From Hygrocybe punicea (Eukaryota; Basidiomycota; Agaricomycetes; Agaricales; Hygrophoraceae), in the NCBI GenBank assembly GCA_963556145.1, contig OY744470.1, forward strand, positions 5,332,001-5,396,000: a stretch of DNA of 64,000 nt, read 5' to 3'. The notes beneath the pieces were generated by a model. That model saw only the letters and a list, made by a program, of their open reading frames with translations. It was not told where the DNA came from and searched no databases. Shown here piece after piece: positions 1-10,662 of this stretch (positions are counted from its first letter, which is position 1; every line of letters begins with the position of its first letter). A program made the translations under genes and the position numbers.

Positions 1-897
1 AATGTCTCGAGGGCGACGTGGGCTTGTGTCTGTTGCCAGATCATGACAAGGTAATGAACAACAACATCTAGCTTACCTTAGAGTGTAATGAAAATGGTAT
101 GATATGGGTGAGCTCCGACGTCACACCCACTTGCTCTTGAATGCCTAGCCTTGGCTTTGCACTTTCCTCGAAACGTAACTTGGTCACAGGGCATACAGGA
201 ACATCACGAATCTCCACCTGTACAGAATTAAGAGCATGGGCAGCGAAAGGAGAGGTCACGAAACGCACCGCCCGTTTCAGCGACGATTTGCATCCCTCCT
301 TTGCTTCACGAAGAAGGATAGTCACAGATTCAATTAAATCGCGATTGGGGGTCGGGTGGATTGATACGTCGGGTGTTGGTTGCCCCGGGAGGTTCCACAC
401 TTGATACCAATATCCAAGTAAATTAGCACTAGAAATTCAAATCGTAATTTTGGCAGCCAAGACATACAAGCTAGTCCCAAGTGATTGAAATAACCCTCCG
501 CTAATTTTCGAAGTGACGGCATGACGCTAGTTTTGTCGTTACCAGCAGGAGGGAGACATGTAAACAAACGGTAAGCCCAGTCGACCTCATCTGGCCACGC
601 CTCACGGACTTGGGATAGCTCGTTGACTAGATGATAGTATCCACTTAGCTTGAGAAATAAGACAGGGCTAGATCTTTTACCGATTGTGTTCGCCGGGGTG
701 GAAATCTTGCAAAGCTCCACGAGAAGCTCTTGTTCGAGCAGTCGTGAGTTAGGAGAGTAGCCGAGAAGATGGTAGAGGAAGAGCGCCGCATCCACTTTTA
801 CTTTTGAGGTCGGCATCGAAGGACGAGTGGCATCGCCAAGAGATGGAGCTTGACGGTTGCTAGGTCGAAGAAACTCGCGCAGGTAATCCTTGAACAT
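1..897 (-). CDS. HNH-endonuclease-domain protein, 3' end beyond window
   Basis: Spliced minus-strand gene. Exon 1 runs 897-468, the intron 467-400 has a GTATGT donor, exon 2 runs 399-77, the intron 76-30 (GTAAGC...CAACAG) follows, and the next exon starts at 29 and leaves the window. The first two exons join in frame (753 nt, 251 codons). The N-terminal 140 residues match nothing I recognise. The second exon carries the pattern C-x-VT, then LTHIIPFSL, which is the hallmark of the fungal HNH_2-type nuclease domain (the Cys, and the His before IIPF). These proteins are common, mostly uncharacterised, and often lineage-expanded in Agaricomycetes. The start at 897 is the first ATG of the open frame. 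The remaining metal-binding half of the domain should lie to the left of base 1, so catalytic competence cannot be judged. Confidence 0.6.
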
Positions 898-944
898 GGT
901 TCCGAGTCCGAAGTAGTATAACTAACCTAACCCTCATCTACTAG

Positions 945-1675
945 ATTCGACTCTGCCACCGACAAGCATCCCTACCTCGTCCGTTATCCCTCCCGTCGTT
1001 ACTGTACCTGCCACCTCGACGTCAAGTCCCTCGAGCCTGGTGCCACCATCAACGCCTCCGATCCAAATATCGTCTATTCAGGCAGCTGGTGCAAAAGACT
1101 TCGAGTTGCAACACAAATGCTCAATCTATGCAATGTGTCGGTTCAGGGAATTCATTTTCGTATTCCTTCACAGGTCAGTCGTCGTCGTTGTTCAATCCAG
1201 TGTTGTTAGTTTGATTTTTTTTTTAATTTTTTGTACAGGGACGCGGCCGGCAATACATATGACTATCGTGGAGCCGGACTCCGGATTATACTCAGTCAAA
1301 TAACCACCCAAATGAATGCCCAATCAACTAGTCAAGCACACCATCGTTGTGAAATCACTCGGTGACACGGCTATGAGCAACTTGGGGAACTTTGACTTGG
1401 ATCACATTGTGTGAGATTTCCAAAGTTGTAACACCATATCCTTTTTGTTTATTTATGAAACCGTTTGCCATTGGCGCAGCATTGGCCCGACAATGACAAC
1501 GTCAGGATCGTCCTTGACTTGTATTGTCCCGATGACCACTACGATGTACATTGTCATCGGAGCGATTCTGTGGATGACTCATTATTGTAAGAGGGCGCCC
1601 ATCGTTTTACCTTGTGTTTCGGTCCCTGATTGTCTCTACTGTCTAGAAATGATATCTTGATGACGGCGCTGCTTA
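945..1675 (+). pseudogene. Degenerate copy 1 of the Cys-rich/Thr-Pro-rich membrane protein family
   Basis: This stretch aligns with the 3' halves of the two intact paralogues at 10663-12629 and 15772-17468. It shares the Pro/Ser/Thr linker, the 'SDPNIVY' region, the 'NSFSYSF' exon end, a GT-AG intron ending in a poly-T tract before the 'IYMTI' exon, and the 'YIVIGAILWM' transmembrane exon near 1545-1590. The signal peptide and both Cys-rich exons are missing. Small deletions near 1050 and a gap of about 40-60 bp near 1325-1335 break the frame. It is therefore a truncated, non-functional family member, about 9 kb away from the intact pair. Confidence 0.75.
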
Positions 1676-2013
1676 TCAGAACGATTTCTTCTCTGGACTT
1701 TTGACGCTTGTCTCAATGGTACTCGTCGACATAAGGATCTTTTCGTATATCATACTTGCCGTGTGGAGTGGATAGTGTTTGCAAAATTCCAGGTCTTTGT
1801 CTGCTGATTCACTCTAAACTGAAATCACGCGGGAGCATGAAAAGTAGACAACCATCCATCAGATGCACCAATACCTCATAACAGCACAATGATGGCTACC
1901 TCTACACACCGTAACGAACTTTGTACCCTCAGCACACCGCACTGTCCCTGCCCTCGATGAGAGTGATTATTCGGATGCTCTCTGGGAGGTGCCAATGGGC
2001 AAAGTGGTATTTT
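1676..2013. other. Intergenic stretch without recognisable feature
   Basis: It contains the tail of the degenerate paralogue's 3' flank (similar to the sequence after 12640 and 17480) and then unique sequence. I see no supported gene, RNA or repeat. Confidence 0.5.
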
Positions 2014-2253
2014 TTACTTGCCCTTGCCACGCAGTTTGCTGAGGGCTTTGGCTTCGATTTGGCGTACACGTTCACGGGTGATGCTGAGCGACTGCCCAAC
2101 TTCTTCCAAGGTCCTGTCGCGACCATCCTTAATGCCGAATCGCATCTCGAGAACAATGCGTTCGCGGGGTGTAAGTGTTCCCAAAATCTGGCGAATTTGC
2201 TCTTTTAAAGCGGCGTCGGTTCTCTTCAACAAGGACGTGTTGAAAGTTGTCAT
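2014..2253 (-). CDS. Short ORF encoding bacterial-type sigma-70 region 4
   Basis: From the ATG at 2253 the ORF encodes 79 residues. Its last 60 read as sigma-70 region 4: '[15 protein letters not shown]', then '[10 protein letters not shown]', then the helix-turn-helix recognition segment '[18 protein letters not shown]'. In primary bacterial sigma factors this module contacts the -35 element. The protein stops directly after the helix, so the usual short basic tail is missing. The frame stays open upstream to 2583, but those 110 residues resemble no sigma regions 1-3 and contain an intron-like GTAAGG...TTTCAG segment (2351-2320, 32 nt) whose removal would break the frame. Neighbouring genes are fungal. 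Possible origins are a captured bacterial fragment, a domesticated HTH domain, or an assembly chimera. Fungal nuclei and mitochondria have no known use for sigma-70. The family assignment is firm; expression and function are unknown. Confidence 0.7.
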   Translation of the reverse strand: MTTFNTSLLKRTDAALKEQIRQILGTLTPRERIVLEMRFGIKDGRDRTLEEVGQSLSITRERVRQIEAKALSKLRGKGK

Positions 2254-2586
2254 ATAGCCACGCTTGCCTTTGTCCTTCGTTGGGGTGGAGGCTGAGCGGG
2301 TTGGGGGGTAGTTATAGAACTGAAACAAGATAGAGAGTGACAAAGCCTTACATTCGGTTCTCTTCGATAACGATAACAAGCCAATTGCAAGGTCACCGAC
2401 ATCGCGTTCCGGTAAATCAAAGCTTTCGCGCTCAAGCAAATCGTATGTCTCGCGAGCGAATCTTCGTACACATACACAAATCACCTTTGAGGACAGCGGT
2501 TTTTGATTCCAAGTTAACTCACAAGTCGGACCAAGCCTCGCGCGGGGCAAGCGATGGGCTTTCTGATAAGGGGACGGCTGCAACTA

Positions 2587-2944
2587 CTGCAAAGCCAACG
2601 AACAGAGTTGCGGCGGTGGCAACGGCAACAACGGTACAGGAACGCATTACGAGCTCTTGAATGACGACGTTAAGGTTGGATGGCGTAAAGATGATTGTTT
2701 ATTCAAGGATAGTGTTGGAGCTGACATGTGGGCCAAGGTCAGCACCATTTTGACACACAAGACGGAGAGTGTACGTACTGTCCAGCACTCGAAAAAGAAA
2801 ACGACAAGGGGCGAGAAAGCTGAAATGGCAATCAGCACAGTTATGCATGAGAAAGAAGCGGTAAATCTTACTGGCCAGCACTTGTGGGACAAGGGAGCAC
2901 GCAAGATCCCTTTTATACCGGAAGTAAGGCTACAGCCTTTGTAG
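2587..2944 (+). CDS. Unidentified ORF, possibly the 3' exon of a Cys-containing protein
   Basis: An open frame runs from about 2587 to a stop at 2944. It begins with a Cys-containing Gly/Asn-rich segment ([11 protein letters not shown], then Gly/Asn repeats) and continues with a charged region containing 'VGWRKDDCLFKDSVGADMW'. In-frame stops lie just upstream of 2580. If this is a real gene, an upstream exon must be spliced in, for example at the CAG ending at 2611, or the start has been lost. A GTAAAT donor-like site at 2861 could end the exon early. I do not recognise the family. Composition looks coding, but no signal peptide or start is visible, so it may be a fragment. Confidence 0.3.
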
Positions 2945-3714
2945 GCGAATCATACCCGACAAACCCGCAATTATTGAATAGAGTCCTGTATTGAATAGGT
3001 TGCCACACTAGTGATGGATCACCATAGCAGTTTCCAGGACAAAGTGGTTAGGCGGATGATGGATTCCATGGGCCTTGCAATTCTTTGTGAAAAACGTTTC
3101 AGCCCCCTCCACTTTGACTGCGCCAGGCCAGTGCCCCGGTGGCATTGCCGTTTTTTACCTTGCGACACTCTGTCGTGCAGATAGCCGGGTTTGCTGCTTC
3201 GAAATTTTGACCACGGAACCGTCTGAGAATGTCGAACTTGAATATTAATATTGTTGTGGTCGCCTATATGAAGATGCCCAACTTGAAATTGTATCCTGAT
3301 CAACCACAAAAGCTTCTGGGGAAGTTGTTTTGGGCTAAAAAGGTACTAGTAAACCTAGACAACTTACACGCCAACAGATCTTTAAAATCTTATATATATT
3401 TAGACATTCCTAGCACGTTCACAGAGAGAGGGTGCAGAAATCATGGTGGGACAGGTATTCGGGGACGAGGTATGTTCAAGCGTGGTTCGTGAATTATATA
3501 GCATATGGTGAGAGGGGGTCGAGTATCGCGGGGAGGTTTGGGGAACTCGTTGCGGTGGTGGAAAGCAAAGCAGTGGTGGGAGGTATTGAAGACCATACAT
3601 TGTATTTTTACAACATTTACATTCTCAAGGCTTACACGTCGTACTTATGCTCATTTCAGAAAACCCATCGGATGCCAACGACTTGCAGACGGGTGAAGGC
3701 ATGTTTGCTAAATT
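2945..3714. other. Stretch without a supportable gene
   Basis: It contains a short ATG frame at 3229 whose product resembles nothing I know, and some intron-like GT/AG segments. It may be decayed upstream sequence of the histidine-kinase relic that follows, but I see no kinase motif in it. Confidence 0.4.
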
Positions 3715-4312
3715 CTTCACATCTTCGGAAACATAGACATGCCGTCAGGGTCCCTCAGCGTGTGGAGGTTGTGGAGAGGGCATGGGTGGATCTCACACCC
3801 AATGTGAAAGTATTGCGTGCTCTCCCTCTTCTATACTCTCGGGCTGCTGACGCTGATTGGCCACACAAATAACGAACAGTTTGACCAGGTGCGTTCGATC
3901 TCGGGGGAAATGAAAGTGGTGGCGTTGGTGACCTAGGGCAGTTGGCAACATGTAAGGTGAGATGCTCGACATGAAGAATGACAGTGAACTCATCGGTTCC
4001 ATAGCTGTCGACTCTCGTGAACAAAATGACCTGTGGATCACCCGAGCATACAGGTATTTGTGGCGGACGTGCAGGGGATTAAGAAGGTATGTCTCTCTAT
4101 TTTTGTTCATGGTGCTGGTGTTGTGACGCGTGGCATCTGCAGGTGTTGCCCGGCAACATGAACTTGATGGCTACGAACCTTACGAATCAGTTCCGCTCGA
4201 TCGTGGAGTTGACTGTTGACCGACCTTATGAACAAGATCGGGGACCGTGAATAGCATGACGGAGAGACAGAGCGTTTTTGCGGACGAGGTCACCACGGAG
4301 TCACCAGGGTAG
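3715..4312 (+). pseudogene. Relic of a group III hybrid histidine kinase (HAMP repeat region)
   Basis: Pieces of the poly-HAMP array typical of fungal group III hybrid histidine kinases (osmosensing Nik1/Os-1 type) follow one another in order but in different frames. The pieces are 'WVDLTPNVKVL' near 3785, 'QVRSI' near 3890, 'GEMLDMK' near 3958, 'MTVNSSV' near 3980, 'LVNKMT' near 4018, 'NMNLMATNLTNQFRSIVELT' near 4160 and 'VNSMTERQSVFADEVT' near 4250. In the living family these read as WxDLTxNVNxMAxNLTxQVRSI, then GEMLDLK, then MTVNSM...FAxEVTRVAREVG. Several frameshifts and stops separate the blocks. No kinase, ATPase or receiver domain is present. The order and spacing of the motifs make the identification fairly secure. 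The gene is dead or only a fragment. Confidence 0.7.
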
Positions 4313-4547
4313 CAGGAGAGATTGAATGCAACTCATCATGGCTAGGACGCCCAGCGAGGAAACCGCAAATTGCACACCTCTCATATTGTTATTAATAACC
4401 ATGACGTTCACACCTTTCGTTCCACTGCCCCGTTGGGATCCAGAATCGTAGTAGGCATGTTCCGATGACCTCTGCTTGATTATCAGGAAAGCAATTTTGA
4501 TACGAATTCCTAAAGCAAACAATGTGACGACATAGATATCAATCGAA
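4313..4547. other. 3' flank of the NLR gene
   Basis: This lies downstream of the NLR stop codon on the minus strand and probably includes its 3' UTR. Short hydrophobic minus-strand frames here are continuations out of frame with the NLR last exon. No separate gene is supported. Confidence 0.4.
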
Positions 4548-7500
4548 TTAAACGTTGTTGAAAATAGCCATATGGTTTTTGCCATAAACAACCAGTCTAC
4601 GGGGCCCCGGCCAATGTCGACCCCGAAAATGGATGGGTAGCCACCACAGAAGCCTTCCTGTAGGTGTAATAACCCAAACGTCATCATGTGTAATGTTGGA
4701 CGGAAATGTAAAGTGGGGAGCAAGTTCGATAAGTGACACGTTGACTGACACTGAAGAGCGGCAGCATCGGCACAATGTCAACAACAATGGCAAGAGGAAA
4801 AGTTCAAGGACAACACTAACCATCCGAGGATTTCGACGATACCAAAGCAGCGTGTGAAAACAAGGGGATGGCAAGGTTCTCGAGGTTCCCAATCAGCGGT
4901 GGGAAAACCGCAGTTCCACTGTCAGCATTCCAAATGCGAACAGTGTTGTCATAAGAGCAACTTGCAAGTCGAGAACCATCGGGTGAGAAAACAACAGAAT
5001 CGACCCGATCTTCATGGCCTACCAACGGGCCACCAACTGATGCACCACTCTCGGCATTCCAAATGCGAACAGTCTTGTCTTTGGAGCAGCTCGCAAGTCG
5101 AGAACCATCGGGTGAGAAAACAACGGATAGGACAGGTTCTTCGTGCCCCTGCAACGGGCCACCAACGGGCGCACCACTCTCGGCATTCCAAATGCGAACA
5201 GTGCCGTTGAAGGAGCAGCTCGCAAGTCGAGAACCATCGGGTGAGAAAACAACGGAACGAACAAGTTCGTGCCCCTCCAACGGGCCACCAACTGGCGCAC
5301 CACTCTCGGCATTCCAAATCCGAACAGTGTTGTCGTAGGAGCAGCTCGCAAGTCGAGAACCATCGGGTGAAAAAACAACGGAATAGACAGCTTTTTCGTG
5401 CCCCTCCAACGGGCCACCGACTGGCGCACCACTCTCGGCATCCCAAATGCGAACAGTCTTGTCTTGGGAGCAGCTCGCAAGTCGAGAACCATCGGGTGAG
5501 AAAACAACGGAACGGACAATTGTTTGGTGCCCCTCCAATGGGCCACCAACTGGCGCACCACTCTCGGCATTCCAAATCCGAACAGTGTTGTCGTAGGAGC
5601 AGCTCGCAAGTCGAGAGCCATCGGGTGAAAAAACAACGGAATAGACAGCTTTTTCGTGCCCCTCCAACGGGCCACCGACTGGTGCACCACTCTCGGCATT
5701 CCAAATGTGAACAGTGTTGTCGTAGGAGCAGCTCGCAAGTCGAGAGCCATCGGGTGAGAAAACAACGGGACCGACAACTTTTTCGTGCCCCTCCAACGGG
5801 CCACCAACTGACGGACCACTCTCGGCATTCCAAATGCGAACAGTCTTGTCGCCGGAGCAGCTCGCAAGTCGAGAACCATCGGGTGAAAAAACAACGGAAT
5901 AGACAACTTCTTCATGCCCCTCCAACGGGCCACCAACTGGCGCACCACGCTCGGCATCCCAAATGCGAACAGTCTTGTCTTCGGAGCAGCTCGCAAGTCG
6001 AGAACCATCGGGTGAGAAAGCAACGGAACAGATTGCTGTTTCATGCCCCTCCAACGGGCCACCAACCGGCGCACCACTCTCGGCATTCCAAATGCGAACA
6101 GTCTTGTCTTGGGAGCAGCTCGCAAGTCGAGAACCATCAGGTGAAAAAACAACGAAATTGACACCATTTGCATGGCCTTCCAACGGGCCACCAACTGGCG
6201 CACCACTCTCGGCATCCCAAATGCGAACAGTCTTGTCGCCGGAGCAGCTCGCAAGTCGAGAACCATCGGGTGAGAAAACAACGGAATTGACAAAATGTTC
6301 ATGCCCCTCCAACGGGCCACCAACTGGCGCACCACTCTCGGCATTCCAAATCCGAACAGTGTTGTCGTAGGAGCAGCTCGCAAGTCGAGAGCCATCGGGT
6401 GAAAAAACAACGGAATAGACAGCGTCTTCGTGCCCCTCCAACGGGCCACCGACTGGCGCAACATTCTCGGCATTCCAAATGCGAACAGTCTTGTCTTGGG
6501 AGCAGCTCGCAAGTCGAGAACCATCAGGTGAGAAAACAACGAAATTGACACCATTTGCATGGCCTTCCAACGGGCCACCAACTGGTGCACCACTCTCGGC
6601 ATTCCAAATGCGAACAGTCTTGTCGGAGGAGCAGCTCGCAAGTCGAGAACCGTCGGGTGAGAAAACAACGGAATAGACAGCTTCTTCATGCCCCTCCAAC
6701 GGGCCACCCACTGGTGCACCACTCTCGGCATTCCAAATGCGAACAGTCTTGTCGGAGGAGCAGCTGGCAAGTCGAGAACCATCGGGTGAGAATACAACGC
6801 AATAGACAGGTTCTGCATGCCCTTCCAGAACGGATATGAGAACTGGCCATCCATGTTCCTTCCCAAAGATAATAGTAGGATGTCTATCGGCATAAGATGC
6901 AGCATAGACACGGAACAGATAGGTATCCGTGGGTGTAAATGCCAATGCGGAGGAATACACATGCGAGGCACCCTCTGAGATGGGCCTGGAAAATGCTTGC
7001 AGAAACCGTTGTCCATCGTATGTCATGTTGATTAGATCATCGCTCCCTAGGCTGAATTCCTGATGTGGATGCTCAGCGAGCTCGATATTCAATTAAAGAA
7101 GAAACTTACTCTCAACCACCGTTCAAGACGCAGCAATGACTGATGTGCAACACCCAACATGTTCATGAGACTCAGGGCTTCAATCCAGTGCAACAGGTGT
7201 CGAAATAGAAATGTTTCGATTTTATCCAGCAGCCCAACGCCAGAATTGACTTCGACAATATGGTCCACCCAGAAGCGACAGGCGTAACGGAGAGCCTCAG
7301 ACATTGCTCGTTCTACGTCATCATTTGAGATGTCCTTGTTTAGGTAGAACAGATCTCCAACCCCGCAGATGTCGTCCTTTTTCAATTCGTGAATGATAAT
7401 CTCGAGGCATGATCTGGCCATTGCGGCATTGTCCTTTTTATCAATATAGAAGTGTTGGCTTCGCTTCTCATCCGTCAAGAAATCATAAAAGGAGGGATGA

Positions 7501-10030
7501 AGTGGTCGGAGCAACGCATTCACATCCCTGGTCCCACTGAGTAATGACCCCAAAGGCTGGACGAACATGATCACATCGAGTCTTGACATGCGTGGCATGT
7601 GATCAAGAAATTGCGCAACAGCATTCGAGGAAAGCGGTGTCCGTGCCGATACCATTGTTGATAGAATCAACTTGAAGTCATGTTCCATATCGTGATCCTG
7701 TGGGTCATATGAATGTGCGAGGACGGCGGAATAGAGCTTGTCGATCGGAGATTCCGGGTCGGGTGAAGTCTTGTCCAGAATGAGTTTGAGCTGTTTCTGA
7801 TGATCGATGACCCGTCCGTCCCCTTCGACAAAGTTACAGACGGTAGACGCCCAGATAAAAAGCCCTGCTGCGCGTTCCTCGAGGTGAGTAATGTTACCCA
7901 GTGTAGGCCATGGCGCTGGCAATGTCCGACCATAAGCACCTGTGCGGATCTGCAGGAATCGGTGGTGGAAGAACTTTGATATATCAGCAGCAGTGCTCGC
8001 ATCGGCGATGTCGAGTGGCTTTTCAAGGATGTGAGACTTGTCCTGGAATTCGCATCGTATGTCGGGCTCGTCTCTGCTCGTGATCAGAACTTTGATAAAT
8101 GGTGGAAGTTTCCTCGACTCTGAAGCTAGAATTGACAGCAAAGAACGCCGCTCGCGAACACTGCCACATTCATCCAGTGCATCGATGACGACAACTATTG
8201 GACCTTCTGTTTGAAGTGACTGGATGGAAGACAGTGGCTCGACGATAAGCTTGGTGAATTGGGTATAAAGTGGATGTCCAATGATGCCTGTCGTCTTTTG
8301 GAGAGCGGCATCCAGAACTTCCGCAACACGAGGATCGAAGGAAGCTAAACTATCTGCCCATCGTCGGATGACCAACTCGGGTCGCCTCAGATCCTCCGCG
8401 TCGCGGCTGAAGTAAATGAAACAACACAGGCGGCTAAATTCGTCGAGCCAATCCGCAATTGTAGCCGAGATAGTGCTCTTCCCTGAACCTGCATGTCCCG
8501 ACAACCAGAGGATTGTCTTATCGTTGTCAGGACAGGTTACCCACTCCATAATGAATCTGAGGAGAGGTACGCGAGTGCCTCGAAGACACCGCGGCCGTGC
8601 TGAAGAATCCGGCGGGATCGGTAATTTCAGTGCATCCGTAATGACTGTAATATATCATGAACATGACGGATGCACATGACGACGATGAGACTCACGCAAC
8701 CTCCTAGTATCCTGAGAGATTCGACAAGTGGAGAGAACGATTTGAATGCCCGATGCTCTGTCGAACGACTCTTTGAGGGTTTTGAACGCGATAGAGAATT
8801 CCTCTATCTTGGCAGATGCGTTTGAGATCGTACCGACTAATGCTCGACCTGTGTGAAGTGGCCAGTCAGCCTGAGAGAATCACAAGATTGTGGTGGATTG
8901 AAGACTTGCGAGTAAATCCATGACCTTTGTACTCCTGGATGAACAAAGCGCACTCGTACGTCTGTTTCCATAACTTGTCAATGACATCCCTATACATATC
9001 TATCTTCGGCACCCTGTCAACCACTCCAGCGAAAGTGAAAACGTCGGTCATCGTTGTTATCAGGTTAGTAATCTTATTGTCCCGATCCACTTCTGCTTTC
9101 GCGACCTAAATGGAGAGACTCTGAGGTAGGCATAAACGGGGGGAAGCATATCGCACCTTATATACAGAGACTATGACCGTCCAACCTATATTGACAAATG
9201 GGTGGATCTATGGGAAGGAATCAACACATCAGTTGATTGAAAATGATTATGCAAACCTTGGCGAGCTCATCTAGTGCCTTTACAAGCTTTTCGAACACGG
9301 GAAGGTCCAAAAATCCACAGAGAGGCTCCAACGCGATCCAAGTAGCGGAAGCAACATCGCCTACGGTACCAATCACGGCACTGCCCATAGTTTGAGCATG
9401 ATCTATCGTCGCAAGGACCGGTGGAGCATCGAACTGCCCATCCACGACTTCTGCATTGGAGTTGGGCTTGACTGCTGCAGATTTGACGAGGTCAACATGA
9501 AGGGTGAGACGACCCGCAGTGGGAGCATAGGGCTTCTCCTTGAGCGGATGCAGATCCAGGTGGATCTCTGGATATGTGTTTTGAGAAAGCATCTTGACAA
9601 GATAAGAATGCTCACCTGCCGCAACCCGTTGTAATTTGAGAAGATCCTCGATGGCGATTTCACGGTGACACAGAGCACGATCGGGAATGAGGCGGCGACG
9701 ATGGATCACTTGAAACGAAAGAACGGATGTTGGATACACAATGGATCTTCCGGCTTCGCTCAACCAGACAGCGGCCTGCGTCGGATCGGACGGCGCACAG
9801 TCAACGACCGAAAGACGGATTGTCTTGGTCCAACAAGGATTCTCAGTAACCTCGGTTTCATCTGAAAATCTGTCGACCGATATACGGACAAACGGATGTG
9901 GGGCGTTCTTGAATGTGGTAAGGGGAAGATCGCTTGCATTCACGACTGTCGAGCCTGTCAGTGTTTCTACTTTGATGATGGTGGTTTTGTGCGAACCTTG
10001 GATGGTTATGTCTTGCTGTTCAGGAAGCAT
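4548..10030 (-). CDS. NLR-type STAND protein: C2 - helical - NACHT - 15x WD40
   Basis: Seven exons were rebuilt by eye: 10030-9257, 9207-9157, 9105-8910, 8848-8696, 8644-7110, 7059-4821 and 4750-4548. They sum to 5151 nt (1716 codons plus stop). The intron 8909-8849 appears to be GC-AG (GCAAGT donor). An upstream in-frame ATG at 10087 would add 19 residues. Domains: a C2-like region at about 17-130; the helical linker conserved in basidiomycete NLRs ([27 protein letters not shown]); NACHT with Walker [10 protein letters not shown] (about 441-449), Walker [10 protein letters not shown] (about 540-550) and sensor VLITSRDE (about 577-584); 15 WD40 repeats (about 981-1625); and a tail ending in the short last exon ([14 protein letters not shown]), typical of these proteins. 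Fungal STAND proteins with highly conserved WD40 repeats act in non-self or heterokaryon recognition (HET-E/HET-D/HET-R in Podospora). The effector output here is unclear because no HET, patatin or other known effector domain precedes the NACHT. All catalytic motifs look intact. Confidence 0.88.
4897..6828 (-). repeat. Array of 15 near-identical WD40-coding repeats (129 bp each)
   Basis: Fifteen tandem 129-bp units (43 codons; the 13th unit lacks one codon) encode [47 protein letters not shown] repeats. Most codons are identical between units even at third positions, indicating recent unit exchange. Amino-acid differences concentrate at repeat positions 5-7, 9-10, 25, 27 and 33. Reading frames on the opposite strand are shadows of the repeat. 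Confidence 0.93.
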
Positions 10031-10087
10031 AGAGCCCACTGGACGAATTCGATGTAACCCGTCCATGAGGCAGTGGATTTGCCGCAA

Positions 10088-10662
10088 CGAGGCACGCCAT
10101 TACTATCAGGACAGTCCTTTAAGCGCTCACGCCATCTTTGTCCGAACTGACGCTGACCCTGCCAGTGTACCGTGTCCTCTTGAACCGTAAATGCCTCGCA
10201 CACACAGGTTGAATTGTCATAGCCATGCATCGGTGGGACGGCATTTGACCATCCAAATGAAGCCTGGTCACAGGCTGCGCCACAGCCGCCCACTGGCAAT
10301 ACTTGGAGACCATCAGACCCGTTCTCTCGCAATCAGTATTGGCGGAAAGTGTTTACCACAGGCCTGCCAGTGACACACTGCCATACGCATCTTGGCCACC
10401 CAGTCGAGTCTCGGCTTTCGCTTCGTAGATCTTGCAAGTCGTATACACGCAGCGTTTGTTCGGTGGGACCTTGTACCTCACGCCCGACTCAGTGCCTTTT
10501 CCAAGCAAAGCTGCAGCGCATCTAATTCAGGGAACTCCAACACCTGTACCTTTTAGTGGTCGAGGCTATGTCGAGATCAATTGCAAACACTGATGCAGAC
10601 TCTGATTCGGTTTATAAGTCTCTGGCCTGGCATTTGGGGTTGACGATTCCCTCCAACTTGTG
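10088..10662. promoter_or_regulatory. Intergenic region between NLR and paralogue 2
   Basis: It lies between the divergent starts of the NLR gene (minus) and the Cys-rich paralogue (plus) and must hold both promoters. From about 10193 it is duplicated with small differences upstream of the other paralogue (15118-15771), so that part is the paralogue's own 5' flank. No clear TATA box was identified. Confidence 0.5.

Noticed and set aside
4897..6828. Regular repeats considered as a CRISPR array
   Set aside because: The units are coding WD40 repeats in a eukaryotic gene without spacers; the 67-bp and 34-bp arrays likewise lack the repeat-spacer pattern.
4854..6839. Long open frames on both strands across the WD40 array
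   Set aside because: They follow the 129-bp period exactly and are shadows of the WD40 exon; 129 is a multiple of three, so every frame repeats without stops.
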